64,000 nucleotides of DNA from CBDCWA01 sp965223255 (GTDB taxonomy: Bacteria; Pseudomonadota; Alphaproteobacteria; Rhizobiales; Hyphomicrobiaceae). Positions 17,091-25,870 of this stretch are shown piece by piece. The stretch lies in contig CBDCWA010000004.1 in assembly GCA_965223255.1 (NCBI GenBank), positions 744,001 to 808,000 on the forward strand. Reading direction: 5' to 3'. Each line of letters starts with the position of its first letter. Positions within the stretch are counted from its first letter, which is position 1. A program made the translations under genes and the position numbers. The notes under the pieces were generated by a model. That model had not been told where the DNA came from, made no database searches, and was given only the letters and a program-made list of their open reading frames with translations.

Positions 17091-17378
17091 ATGTCGACCG
17101 AAACCAACGATCACACCGCCCCGCCAGCAGACGGCAAATCCTATTGGCTGGACCGACCCGAAAACGTCACCAAGATCGTCTGGGCCGTTTATGTCATCTG
17201 CGCGTTTTTGGTCGCCATCGACTTCATGGTCGAAAAGCATGGCGAGGGCCCTTTCAAAATTGAACATTGGTATGGCTTTTATGGGATCTATGGCTTTATC
17301 GCCTGTGTTGTCCTGGTCCTGGCCGCCAAGCTGCTACGTCGCATCCTGATGCGCTCAGAGGACTATTATGATCGGTGA
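17091..17378 (+). CDS. Small two-helix membrane protein of the antiporter operon, unknown
   Basis: A 95-residue protein (ATG 17091, aaagga about 10 bases upstream). After a polar N-terminal tail of about 25 residues come two membrane helices, roughly residues 29-46 (IVWAVYVICAFLVAIDFMV) and 63-84 (YGFYGIYGFIACVVLVLAA), then a basic tail. The loop EKHGEGPFKIEHWYGF is rich in charged and aromatic residues. I do not recognise a named family. Its place between two NuoL/M/N-like genes and the 11-base overlap with the next one argue for a structural subunit of the same complex. Confidence 0.82.
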   Translation: MSTETNDHTAPPADGKSYWLDRPENVTKIVWAVYVICAFLVAIDFMVEKHGEGPFKIEHWYGFYGIYGFIACVVLVLAAKLLRRILMRSEDYYDR

Positions 17379-19080
17379 GTTAAGCCCAGGCCTCATTCTC
17401 ATAGTCGGCGCGTTGCTGGTCCCATTCCTGCGCGGCTTCTTACGCGCTGTATTGATGCTTGTGTTGCCAGCAATCGCACTTTGGCAACTGGTCCAACTCT
17501 GGCAGGTCGCCACGCCGGATAACAATGTTTTTGGATCCGTCCAACTGTTCGACCTCACACTACAATTGGTGCGCCTCGATGGTCTAAGCTTCGTTTTCGC
17601 TCTAATCTTTATATTTGCCGCCTTTCTGAGCGTCGTTTACGCCCTGCACGTCAGAGATACCGTTCAAGACGTTGCCGGTCTCGTCTATGCGGGCAGCGCC
17701 ATCGGAGCGGTGTTGGCTGGCGATCTCGTCACTCTGTTCCTTTACTGGGAAGGCACGGCCATTGCCTCGGTCTTTTTGATCTGGGCCAACCGTACGGAAC
17801 GGTCTTACGCCGCTGGCATGCGCTATCTCGTCATCCATATCGGCTCGGGGGTGCTGTTGCTGGCCGGCGTTCTCATCCACTATCATGCCACCCAATCGAT
17901 TGGTTTTGGCAAACTTGGCCTCGACGCCCCGGGCGGCTGGTTGATCTTCCTCGCCTTCGCCATCAAATGCGCCTTCCCGTTCCTGCACAACTGGCTGACG
18001 GACGCCTATCCAGAAGCAACCGTCACCGGCACCGTTATGCTGTCGGCATTCTCGACCAAGCTTGCGGTCTATGCTCTGGCCCGCGGCTATGCTGGAACAG
18101 AGATATTGGTGCCCATTGGCGCCGCGATGACCGTATTTCCGATATTCTACGCGTTGATCGAGAATGATCTGCGCCGGGTTTTGTCCTATTCGCTCATCAA
18201 CCAGCTGGGCTTCATGGTTGTCGGTATTGGCATCGGCACCGATCTGGCGCTGAGCGGCACAGCCGCCCATGCCTTTTGCCACGTCCTCTATAAGTCACTG
18301 CTGTTTATGTCGATGGGCGCGGTGCTCTATCGCGTTGGTACCATCAAGGGTTCGGAACTTGGTGGGCTCTATAAGTCGATGCCTTGGACCATGGTGTTCT
18401 GCTGCGTCGGCGCCGCCTCGATCTCTGCTTTCCCGCTGTTCTCGGGCTTTATTTCGAAATCCCTGATTATCTCGGCCGCCATGAAGGAAGGCTATTTCTG
18501 GACCTGGCTGACCCTTCTGTTTGCCAGCGCGTGTGTGTTACACTACTCAGGCATCAAAATCCCTTACTTTGCCTTTTTCGCCCGCGATTCCGGCAAGCGC
18601 TGCGAGGAAGCCCCAGCCAATATGCTGCTTGCAATGGGCATTACCGCAGCACTTTGCATCGCCATTGGCGTCTTCCCGCATTACCTCTACGCGATCCTGC
18701 CGCACGACGTGACCTATCACGCCTATACGCTGGAACATATCGTCACCCAGCTGCAACTCTTGATGTTCTCCGCTTTGGCCTTCACGATTTTGATACGGAC
18801 CGGCATCTACCCGCCCAAACTTCGCTCGACCAACCTTGATACCGATTGGCTCTATCGCCGCGCCGGCTTCGCCGTCGTCAAAGGTCTGGAAACCGCCCGC
18901 CAGGCCATATGGGCCGGCATCTGTTCGTGGACGGCGTCCGTTGCGCGTGGCATCGCAAGCCTCCTCCATCTCCATCATGCACCGGATGGTGCACTTGGCC
19001 GCACTTGGGCGACAGGTACCATGGCGTTCTGGACAACCACGATGCTGCTCGCTTACCTGGTCGTTTCGATGCTCCTGTGA
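17368..19080 (+). CDS. Third NuoL/M/N-like proton-conducting subunit (570 aa)
   Basis: The largest antiporter subunit here. The helix-5 Glu (LFLYWEGTAIASV), helix-7 Lys (AIKCAFPFLHNWLTDAYPE), helix-8 Lys (FSTKLAVYALAR) and ENDLRRVLSYSLINQLGFM signature are all present; FCHVLYKSLLFMSMGAVLYR is the helix-12 lysine segment. It is about 70 residues longer than a usual MrpD, with the extra part at the C end (two further hydrophobic stretches, about 455-475 and 545-568), which recalls the extended C terminus of NuoL/MrpA-type subunits. It overlaps the small upstream gene by 11 bases and closes the operon. Role in the complex is inferred from position and motifs. Confidence 0.88.
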   Translation: MIGELSPGLILIVGALLVPFLRGFLRAVLMLVLPAIALWQLVQLWQVATPDNNVFGSVQLFDLTLQLVRLDGLSFVFALIFIFAAFLSVVYALHVRDTVQDVAGLVYAGSAIGAVLAGDLVTLFLYWEGTAIASVFLIWANRTERSYAAGMRYLVIHIGSGVLLLAGVLIHYHATQSIGFGKLGLDAPGGWLIFLAFAIKCAFPFLHNWLTDAYPEATVTGTVMLSAFSTKLAVYALARGYAGTEILVPIGAAMTVFPIFYALIENDLRRVLSYSLINQLGFMVVGIGIGTDLALSGTAAHAFCHVLYKSLLFMSMGAVLYRVGTIKGSELGGLYKSMPWTMVFCCVGAASISAFPLFSGFISKSLIISAAMKEGYFWTWLTLLFASACVLHYSGIKIPYFAFFARDSGKRCEEAPANMLLAMGITAALCIAIGVFPHYLYAILPHDVTYHAYTLEHIVTQLQLLMFSALAFTILIRTGIYPPKLRSTNLDTDWLYRRAGFAVVKGLETARQAIWAGICSWTASVARGIASLLHLHHAPDGALGRTWATGTMAFWTTTMLLAYLVVSMLL

Positions 19081-19435
19081 TGACCAGGACCTGCGATCCG
19101 AATGATAACTTCACAGCTGATCAATATTGCGAAAATTTCACGTGTTTAACCTTGGCACTACGCGGTGGATAGTGCTAGAGCAACTTGCGTCAAGTCGGAT
19201 TCTACAGGATGCCTCCTTAACGCAGAAAGCTACTCGATTACTGATGGGCGATCACCTTTGTGCGTTAATTCGGAGCCGGGGATGTGGTTCGGACGTAACG
19301 TGCAATGATCCAGGTCATCACAAAATTGCCACATGCGATTATTAGCCGGTCCAGACATGCAGCAGCGGCTGCCCATCCCCTACCACGAAGCATGCCAATC
19401 ACCCGAGACCCAAGAGATCCAGGGAGACAACAGGG
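19081..19435. other. Intergenic region before the Gld-like ABC operon; nothing recognised
   Basis: Three hundred and fifty-five bases between the end of the antiporter operon and the ABC ATPase gene. I see no convincing ORF, tRNA, repeat or strong terminator. The ABC promoter must lie here; only a purine-rich ribosome site just before 19436 (gggagacaacaggg) is evident. Confidence 0.4.
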
Positions 19436-20398
19436 ATGAGTGTACTTATTGAGGCCGAAGACCTTCGCAAATGCTTTGGTCCGATTGTTGCCGTGGATAA
19501 CATCTCGCTCACCGTCAACACGGGCGAAGTCCTTGGCTTCCTCGGGCCCAATGGCGCCGGCAAGTCGACGACAATGAAAATGATCACCGGCTTTCTTGAG
19601 CCCGACAGGGGTCGTGCCCGCATTGCCGGCATTGACATTGGCAGCGATCCAAAGGCCGCCAAAGCCAGACTTGGCTATCTGCCCGAAGGCGCACCGGCCT
19701 ATGGCGATATGTACCCCGAGACATTTCTGCGTTTTATCGCAGAGATCCGCGGATTTACCGGTAATGACGTCGCCGTCCGCGTCGATAGGGCCATTGAATT
19801 GACGGGACTGCGCTCTGTCCTCGATCGCCAGATCGATGCTCTCTCAAAGGGTTTTCGCCGTCGTGTCGGCCTCGCTCAGGCCATTTTGCATGATCCCGAC
19901 GTCCTGATCATGGATGAGCCGACCGATGGCCTCGATCCAAACCAGAAACATCACGTGCGCGAACTGATCAGTACGATGGCAAAAGAAAAAGCCATCATCG
20001 TCTCAACCCACATCCTTGAAGAAGTAGAAGCGGTCTGCACCCGCGCCGTGGTCATCGACAAAGGATTGATCGTTGCAGATGGCACAGCAGACGAACTTCA
20101 AAGTCGCCTGCCCTACCACAATGCCGTCGCCATATCCGTGCCGGCTGCATCAAAGGATGCAGCCATTGCAGCACTTGAGAGCCACGAAGGCATTAGCAAA
20201 GTTGATACCAAGTCCGAGGATGGCTCACGCATCGCTTTACGCGTCATCCCCAAAGCCGATCAGATCATCGCCCACGAGGTGGCCGCTGTGATGCAGGCCA
20301 AATCGATTCCAATCGATGAATTGTACATCGAGCGCGGCAATCTGGATGACGTCTTCCGCCAGATCACGACGTCCGAGGGAGACCAGCCTCATGCCTAA
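19436..20398 (+). CDS. ABC transporter ATP-binding protein (GldA-like)
   Basis: A 320-residue ATPase with Walker A GPNGAGKST (about residue 38), the ABC signature in the variant LSKGFRRRVGLAQAI, Walker B VLIMDEPTDGLDP and H-loop STHILEEVE. The C-terminal 90 residues form the accessory domain often found in multidrug/gliding-type exporters. It is followed by a permease (8-base overlap), a GldG-like auxiliary protein and a DUF4340 protein, a set first named for gliding in Bacteroidetes but widespread in non-gliding bacteria. Substrate unknown. Confidence 0.93.
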   Translation: MSVLIEAEDLRKCFGPIVAVDNISLTVNTGEVLGFLGPNGAGKSTTMKMITGFLEPDRGRARIAGIDIGSDPKAAKARLGYLPEGAPAYGDMYPETFLRFIAEIRGFTGNDVAVRVDRAIELTGLRSVLDRQIDALSKGFRRRVGLAQAILHDPDVLIMDEPTDGLDPNQKHHVRELISTMAKEKAIIVSTHILEEVEAVCTRAVVIDKGLIVADGTADELQSRLPYHNAVAISVPAASKDAAIAALESHEGISKVDTKSEDGSRIALRVIPKADQIIAHEVAAVMQAKSIPIDELYIERGNLDDVFRQITTSEGDQPHA

Positions 20399-21137
20399 AT
20401 CCGTCACCAACATCTGGATTATAACCAAGCGAGAGCTTCAGGCTTATTTTACCTCACCCCTGGCCTACATCTTCGCAGCAATCTTTGTTGCCCTGACCGG
20501 CGCCTTCACCTTTTTTCTAGGCAACTTTTTTGAACGCGGCCAAGCCGATTTGGCCGCCTTCTTTCTCTATCATCCCTGGCTCTATCTGATATTGGTGCCA
20601 GCCATCGCCATGCGGCTCTGGGCCGAAGAACGCAAGACCGGGACCATTGAGCTTCTGATGACCCTTCCGATATCGCCGACAGAAGCGATAATCGGCAAAT
20701 ACCTGGCAGCCTGGATTTTCCTTGGCGTCGCATTATTGCTGACAATACCAATCTGGATCACCGTCAACATACTTGGCGATCCCGACAATGGCGTCATCAT
20801 CGCCAGCTACTTTGGCAGTTTCCTCATGGCCGGCACCTTCCTGGCGATCGGCTCATGCATCTCGGCCCTGACCAAGAACCAGGTGATCGCCTTTATCATC
20901 TCTGCCGCGATCTGCTTTTGTTTTGTCATGGCGGGCACCGAACTGGTGCTTAACGTATTCCGCGCCTGGGCGCCGCAATTCATCGTCGATGCCATCGCTT
21001 CAATGAGTTTCATCGGCCACTTCAACGATATAACCCGCGGCGTATTCGGGATTTCGAATCTGATCTTTTATTTATCAATGATCACGTTTTTCTTGTTCGC
21101 CAATGCCATCATTGTCGAACAAAAGAAAGCTGACTGA
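20391..21137 (+). CDS. ABC-2 type transporter permease (GldF-like)
   Basis: A 248-residue permease with six membrane helices. The start ATG 20391 lies within the last codons of the ATPase gene (8-base overlap) and gives MPKSVTNIWIITKRELQAYF, the usual N terminus of GldF-like permeases; a longer open frame to 20316 is inside the ATPase gene. The segment RLWAEERKTGTIELLMTLPIS is the ABC-2 coupling region that contacts the ATPase. It pairs with the ATPase upstream and the GldG-like protein downstream. Confidence 0.92.
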   Translation: MPKSVTNIWIITKRELQAYFTSPLAYIFAAIFVALTGAFTFFLGNFFERGQADLAAFFLYHPWLYLILVPAIAMRLWAEERKTGTIELLMTLPISPTEAIIGKYLAAWIFLGVALLLTIPIWITVNILGDPDNGVIIASYFGSFLMAGTFLAIGSCISALTKNQVIAFIISAAICFCFVMAGTELVLNVFRAWAPQFIVDAIASMSFIGHFNDITRGVFGISNLIFYLSMITFFLFANAIIVEQKKAD

Positions 21138-21154
21138 GGAAGTGGGAACAGAGC

Positions 21155-23200
21155 ATGTCGAACGAGACCTCTGATAAGATGAAGACAGCCTCAGATAAGG
21201 CACGCGATCTTGCAAGCAAAGGGCTTGAAGGTTCCAGGCGCGCCTTCGATGTTGCTATTAAAAAGGCAGATCAAGCAGATCGGCGCATGATCGCTTGGGC
21301 CGGCATCGGGCTGGCCGCCATCATACTTCTGTCTGTCAATTTGATTGCCAGCACGGCGCTGCGCAATTGGCAAACCGATTTGACAGAAGACAACTTGTTT
21401 ACAATTTCCGATCGCACCAAAAAAGTGCTCTCAAAGATCAAGGAACCGATCGACGTAAAACTTTACTACACCACCAAGCTTGGTGACGAGGCGCCGCAGT
21501 TTGGCAATTATTTTCGCCGGGTCCGTGCCATGCTGGATCGCTACCGCAATCTCTCCAATGGCAAGCTCAACATCGAGTTTATTAATCCGCTACCGTTTTC
21601 GGATGCCGAAGATCGAGCCGTAGCAGCAGGCTTGAGAGGCTTGCGTCTTAATCGTCAGGGGGACCAGGCCTATTTCGGATTGGTTGCGACCAACAGCACC
21701 GATGATGCCGAAGCCATTCCGTTCTTCACCCTTGAGCGCGACACGTTCTTGGAATACGACCTGACGAAGATCGTCCACACACTGGCAAACCCGAAAAAGA
21801 AGATTATTGGCCTTGTCACCAGTCTACGCGTGCAAGGCTTCCGCAATCCTATGACCCGGCAAGGCTTCCCGCCGTGGCTGCTCTTGAAACAGATCCGTGA
21901 ATTCTACGACATCCGCACCCTCAGCACGGACGAAGAAAAAATCGACGATGATATCGACACGCTTTTAATCATTGCCCCTAACAATCTGACCGCCAAGGGT
22001 GCATATGCCATCGACCAGTTTGCGCTCAGAGGCGGGCGCATTCTGGCCTTCGTGGATCCGGTTCCCGAGATCGGCAAAGCCACCAGCGTTGGTCAAAAAC
22101 TCGGCGATGGCAGCGAATTCACGAAACTCCTGAACACCTGGGGCGTGACTTACGATCCCAAAAAGGTTGCGCTTGATATCGCCAATGCACGTCAGGTCCA
22201 GATATCCGCCGGCCGGCGCCCGGTCGTCACCGAATACGTCGCCTGGTTGAGCATCACCAAAAAGAGCCTTGATCCGAAGGACGCCCTGGTCAGCGACATC
22301 AATAATCTCTATATCGCGACGCCCGGCTACATTGCTGCCGTAAAGGGTGCCAAAACAAAGTTCCAGCCAATCATTCAGACCAGCAAGAACGCCTCGACGG
22401 CGCCGGCCTCGAAATTTGTTGGCACACCTGACGCATTGGGTCTCTTGCGGTCTTACACGCCTCGCACCACGCCGCTCACACTAGCAGCCCGCGTCAGTGG
22501 CGAGATATCGTCTGCCTTTCCAGACGGCAAGCCAAAGCCCAAAAAGACGGACGACAAGAAGAACGACAACAAAGACAAAGCCGCCGCCGAGCCAGTCAAA
22601 GATAAAGAGCAAAAAAAATCGAGCACGCCAAAACACCTCAAATCGGGCAAGCTCAATGCCATCCTTGTTGCAGACACTGACATGCTGCACGATCGATTTT
22701 GGGTCAGCGTCCGCAACTTCCTGGGCCAACGCATTCAAATCCCGACATCGCAAAACATGACATTCTTGATGAATGCCCTTGAGAACTTGTCAGGTGGCGA
22801 AGCCCTTTCCGGCCTGCGGGGCCGCGGTGTGAAAGACCGTCCCTTCGAACGGGTCAACCAAATCCGGCGCAACGCGGAGCGGCGGTTCCGGACCAAAGAG
22901 CAACTATTGGTCAAGAAGCTTCGCGAGACAGAACAAAAGCTTGCCGGGCTCGAAAAGCGCGGCGCCGGCGGCAAGAAAGTCATTCTGTCGGAAAAGGACC
23001 GCGAGACGATTGAGAAGTTCCGCCGGGAAATGCTTGGCATCCGCCGCGAGTTACGCCGTGTCAAACTGTCGATGCGACAAGACATTGACAGCCTCGACAC
23101 ATTCCTGAAGTTCACCAACATCGCAGCCGTACCATTATTGATCGGCTTTGGCGGGCTAGCCATAGGCGTCCTACGACGCCGGCGCCGCAGCACCACGTGA
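21155..23200 (+). CDS. GldG-like auxiliary protein of ABC transporter
   Basis: A 681-residue membrane-anchored protein. A helix near residues 47-68 is followed by a large extracytoplasmic part with the GldG-type domain (LTEDNLFTISDRTKKVL, then a Rossmann-like region with IGLVTSL and GGRILAFVDP), and a last helix lies near residues 648-668 before the basic tail RRRRRS. About residues 455-490 are a low-complexity Lys/Asp/Glu-rich linker, and residues 560-640 look like a coiled coil rich in Arg, Lys and Glu. It resembles COG3225 proteins encoded with GldA/GldF. Gap to the previous gene 17 bases. The cargo of the system is not known. Confidence 0.88.
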   Translation: MSNETSDKMKTASDKARDLASKGLEGSRRAFDVAIKKADQADRRMIAWAGIGLAAIILLSVNLIASTALRNWQTDLTEDNLFTISDRTKKVLSKIKEPIDVKLYYTTKLGDEAPQFGNYFRRVRAMLDRYRNLSNGKLNIEFINPLPFSDAEDRAVAAGLRGLRLNRQGDQAYFGLVATNSTDDAEAIPFFTLERDTFLEYDLTKIVHTLANPKKKIIGLVTSLRVQGFRNPMTRQGFPPWLLLKQIREFYDIRTLSTDEEKIDDDIDTLLIIAPNNLTAKGAYAIDQFALRGGRILAFVDPVPEIGKATSVGQKLGDGSEFTKLLNTWGVTYDPKKVALDIANARQVQISAGRRPVVTEYVAWLSITKKSLDPKDALVSDINNLYIATPGYIAAVKGAKTKFQPIIQTSKNASTAPASKFVGTPDALGLLRSYTPRTTPLTLAARVSGEISSAFPDGKPKPKKTDDKKNDNKDKAAAEPVKDKEQKKSSTPKHLKSGKLNAILVADTDMLHDRFWVSVRNFLGQRIQIPTSQNMTFLMNALENLSGGEALSGLRGRGVKDRPFERVNQIRRNAERRFRTKEQLLVKKLRETEQKLAGLEKRGAGGKKVILSEKDRETIEKFRREMLGIRRELRRVKLSMRQDIDSLDTFLKFTNIAAVPLLIGFGGLAIGVLRRRRRSTT

Positions 23201-23219
23201 TCTCGGACGGAGGATAATT

Positions 23220-24299
23220 ATGTCACCGAAGTTGTTTATCGGCCTGGCAGCAACAGCCGTTCTATCGCTAATCGTCGCGATCATTTCACACGGTGCAACG
23301 AACACCTGGACCAGCGGCGCCGTCAAAGGCGTCAAGCTTTTTCCCGATTTGACCGCGACGGCTCCAAAGGCAGCAACAATAAAACTAACCCAGGGCGAGA
23401 CCACCGTGACCCTCAACAGATCCGGCACCACCTGGACGATGAAGGATCGTGGTAACTTCGCCGTCAATATTGAAAAGATCAAACGTTTGATGGTGAGGCT
23501 CGCTGCTGCAGAATTGATCGAGCCCAAAACCAATCTGGCTGAGCGCTACAAGCTTTTGGAACTGGAAAACCCGACCGGAACGAAAGCCAAGTCCCGCCTA
23601 CTGCACATCGCGGATGAAAAAGGCAATACACTGGCCGAAGTCGTCATGGGCAAGCGCCGCTACGATGCCTTCGGCACCGGCAAATCAGGTACCTATATTC
23701 GCAAACCGGGTGATGCACGAACATGGCTGGTCAATGCAGCACTCGATGCCGACGTCAAAGTGGCGTACTGGGCGAAGTCTGCGATCGTGTACGATTCAGA
23801 GCGCAAGAACATCAAGCGGATCACCGTCGAATTCCCAGGCGTCAAGGAACCGCTCGTGATCACCGCTAAGGAAAACCGCAAGGACGACCAGAGCTGGGAC
23901 CTTGTTAACATGCCGGCTGACAAGAAGATCAAAGAATCGGCGCCACTCGATAGCATTGCCAATGGTTTCACCCGCATCAACCTAACGGACGTCCGACCGA
24001 TCGCGAAAGCGCCCAGCGGCCCAGGTCTGATTAAGGCCAAGCTGGAAGAAACAGATGGTCTCACTGTGAATTTCGTCATCCGAGTTGAGAAGAAAGCACA
24101 TTGGATGACTCTTTCAGCCACGGGTGAAGGTAAGAAGAGCAAAGAAAGAGCTGACAAGATCAACAAGCAGGTCAAAGGCTGGGAATATAGAATTTCAGAT
24201 TCGAAGACCGAGCAGATCCTGAAAAAACGCAGCGATATTTTAGAAGCAAAACCGGTGCCGAAAACAAAACCTAAAGCGCCACAGCCCAATGCGCCCTAA
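23220..24299 (+). CDS. DUF4340 domain protein, fourth gene of the Gld-like ABC operon
   Basis: A 359-residue protein with one N-terminal membrane anchor (about residues 5-24) and a periplasmic beta-rich domain that fits DUF4340 (VNIEKIKRLMVRLAAAELIEPKT early in the domain, then KSAIVYDSERKNIKRITVEF). The C end is Lys/Pro-rich. DUF4340 genes are regular partners of GldG-like genes, so it probably acts outside the membrane together with the GldG-like protein. ggagg precedes ATG 23220. The gene ends just before a hairpin at 24319. Confidence 0.88.
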   Translation: MSPKLFIGLAATAVLSLIVAIISHGATNTWTSGAVKGVKLFPDLTATAPKAATIKLTQGETTVTLNRSGTTWTMKDRGNFAVNIEKIKRLMVRLAAAELIEPKTNLAERYKLLELENPTGTKAKSRLLHIADEKGNTLAEVVMGKRRYDAFGTGKSGTYIRKPGDARTWLVNAALDADVKVAYWAKSAIVYDSERKNIKRITVEFPGVKEPLVITAKENRKDDQSWDLVNMPADKKIKESAPLDSIANGFTRINLTDVRPIAKAPSGPGLIKAKLEETDGLTVNFVIRVEKKAHWMTLSATGEGKKSKERADKINKQVKGWEYRISDSKTEQILKKRSDILEAKPVPKTKPKAPQPNAP

Positions 24300-24318
24300 A
24301 GCCCTTGGATAGAATTAG

Positions 24319-24339
24319 AAGCCATTTCTACAATGGCTT
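24319..24339. terminator. Terminator-like hairpin between convergent genes
   Basis: Inverted repeat with 8-bp arms 24319-24326 and 24332-24339, loop 5 bases, lying between the DUF4340 gene and the facing flavoprotein gene (its stop overlaps the repeat). Arms are moderately AT-rich and the T tract is short. Confidence 0.45.
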
Positions 24340-25695
24340 ACCTTTGGCCTCGGGTAATGCCCGCCGGTGCCTGAGTTGTCCGAATAGCTTGCGGGCAACA
24401 GCCGCAACGAATTGCACTCCATGCCAAATTGGCAGCCGGGTCTCCTTCATGATCCGAAACAACCGCGCGTCATCACCACTGAGTGTGTTGCTTTCGAGCG
24501 CTTGGGCGGCTGCAAACTTTGCACAGATAAGCGTTAACGCCACGCCTGTACCGCCATAGCCGACATTTAGGATAACGCCCGGTTTGTTCTTTGCCGGCCG
24601 GATGACTGGCAACTCTGTTGCGGTCGCATGGAATTTGCCCCCCCAAGCCTGAACCACTTCGGGCACACAGCGTTGTGAAAAACTCGCGCGCAACAGCTCT
24701 TTCAATCGCCGATAGATTTTGCCCGGCACATCGAAGGGGCCACCACCAGGCTCGCCGAATTTGTCTATGCCGCCGTAAATCAGTCGCCCTGCGTGCTCTC
24801 GATAAAACACATAGGCCGTGTTGAGCTCGACCACGAACGGCATGTGCTCAGGCATCGCAGCCATAATGGCTTCCGATCGCGCCGTCGACATCATGTAGTT
24901 GTGGACCACTTTTGCAGGCACCGCCTCGCCGGTGAGTTTGGCCGTGGTATAGGCATTTGTCGCAATCACCACACGCTTTGCCGCCACGAATTGACCATCG
25001 TCCAGGATAACCTTTGCGCCATCACCATGCGCATCAAGTTCTGCAACCGGCGAATGCTCACAGATGATAACCCCCAAACGCTGCGCATAATTCGCCAATC
25101 CGCGCACCAGCTTAAAAGGATGCACGGTGTAGCCCCCGACTTCCAGACTGCTCAACGACCCTTGACCATCCATTTGCGCCGAAAAATCAATACCGGCCTT
25201 ACCCAATGTCTCGCCAATCGTGGCGAGCCCGGCACTGGTCAACGCACCCTTTGCTTCAAGCTTCAGTTTGCAGTGTTCGAGCTCGGCGCACCCGATCGAG
25301 TGTTCGATCCACCGCGCCGTCTCGTGAACCTCATCATTGAGTCTTTTGAGGGCCCACGCGCGGTCATCGCGGTGGGCCGCACTCGCCAGCCAGATCGGCG
25401 CCGGCAATGGTGACATCAGTCCGGCATTGCGCCCGCTCGCGCCATAGCCGACAAACTTGGCTTCGAACACCGCCACGACGGCATCCGCGCGGGCGGACTT
25501 CAGCTGAATGGCCGTCGCAAGCCCGGCAAAACCACCGCCAATAACGGCAAAATCCGCACTAGTGGGTATGCCGCGATCTGCAACGAAACTGACATCATCC
25601 GGGCATGTCTGCCAATAACTGGCACTGGCGCGCACCATATCATCATCACGCCTGTCGGCTTCGATGGCCGCTCTTGTTGCTGCCACACTGGTCAT
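24328..25695 (-). CDS. FAD-dependent oxidoreductase, DAO family (PuuB-like)
   Basis: A 455-residue flavoprotein. The dinucleotide-binding motif is DFAVIGGGFAGLATAIQL (GxGxxG, about residue 40), and the later GRNAGLMSP is the second FAD contact seen in gamma-glutamylputrescine oxidase and related amine oxidases. The C end carries LNVGYGGTGVAL, the family's flavin-binding loop. Start ATG 25695 has an aagggg site; an in-frame extension to 25806 is unlikely. Likely substrates are amines or amino acids such as gamma-glutamyl-putrescine or sarcosine. No neighbouring polyamine genes. Confidence 0.88.
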   Translation of the reverse strand: MTSVAATRAAIEADRRDDDMVRASASYWQTCPDDVSFVADRGIPTSADFAVIGGGFAGLATAIQLKSARADAVVAVFEAKFVGYGASGRNAGLMSPLPAPIWLASAAHRDDRAWALKRLNDEVHETARWIEHSIGCAELEHCKLKLEAKGALTSAGLATIGETLGKAGIDFSAQMDGQGSLSSLEVGGYTVHPFKLVRGLANYAQRLGVIICEHSPVAELDAHGDGAKVILDDGQFVAAKRVVIATNAYTTAKLTGEAVPAKVVHNYMMSTARSEAIMAAMPEHMPFVVELNTAYVFYREHAGRLIYGGIDKFGEPGGGPFDVPGKIYRRLKELLRASFSQRCVPEVVQAWGGKFHATATELPVIRPAKNKPGVILNVGYGGTGVALTLICAKFAAAQALESNTLSGDDARLFRIMKETRLPIWHGVQFVAAVARKLFGQLRHRRALPEAKGKPL

Positions 25696-25870
25696 CGAGG
25701 GCCCCTTTTCACCCTGAAAACGTGGCGCTTTGCGCCGATAACTGTCAGTCCAGGTATAGCGCCTTACCACCTTCGCCACTGTTCCGACCGGAACTGCAGG
25801 CGCCACCCCATTAGTCCATCGTCAAGCAGGAACAACGACAGATATTTTTCGTTGGGGAACGAGAAAACTG

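Noticed and set aside
17602..18282. 226-residue minus-strand frame
   Set aside because: Lies fully inside the third antiporter subunit on the other strand.
19127..19345. 72-residue frame in the intergenic region before the ABC operon
   Set aside because: Poor composition, no ribosome site and no recognisable motif.
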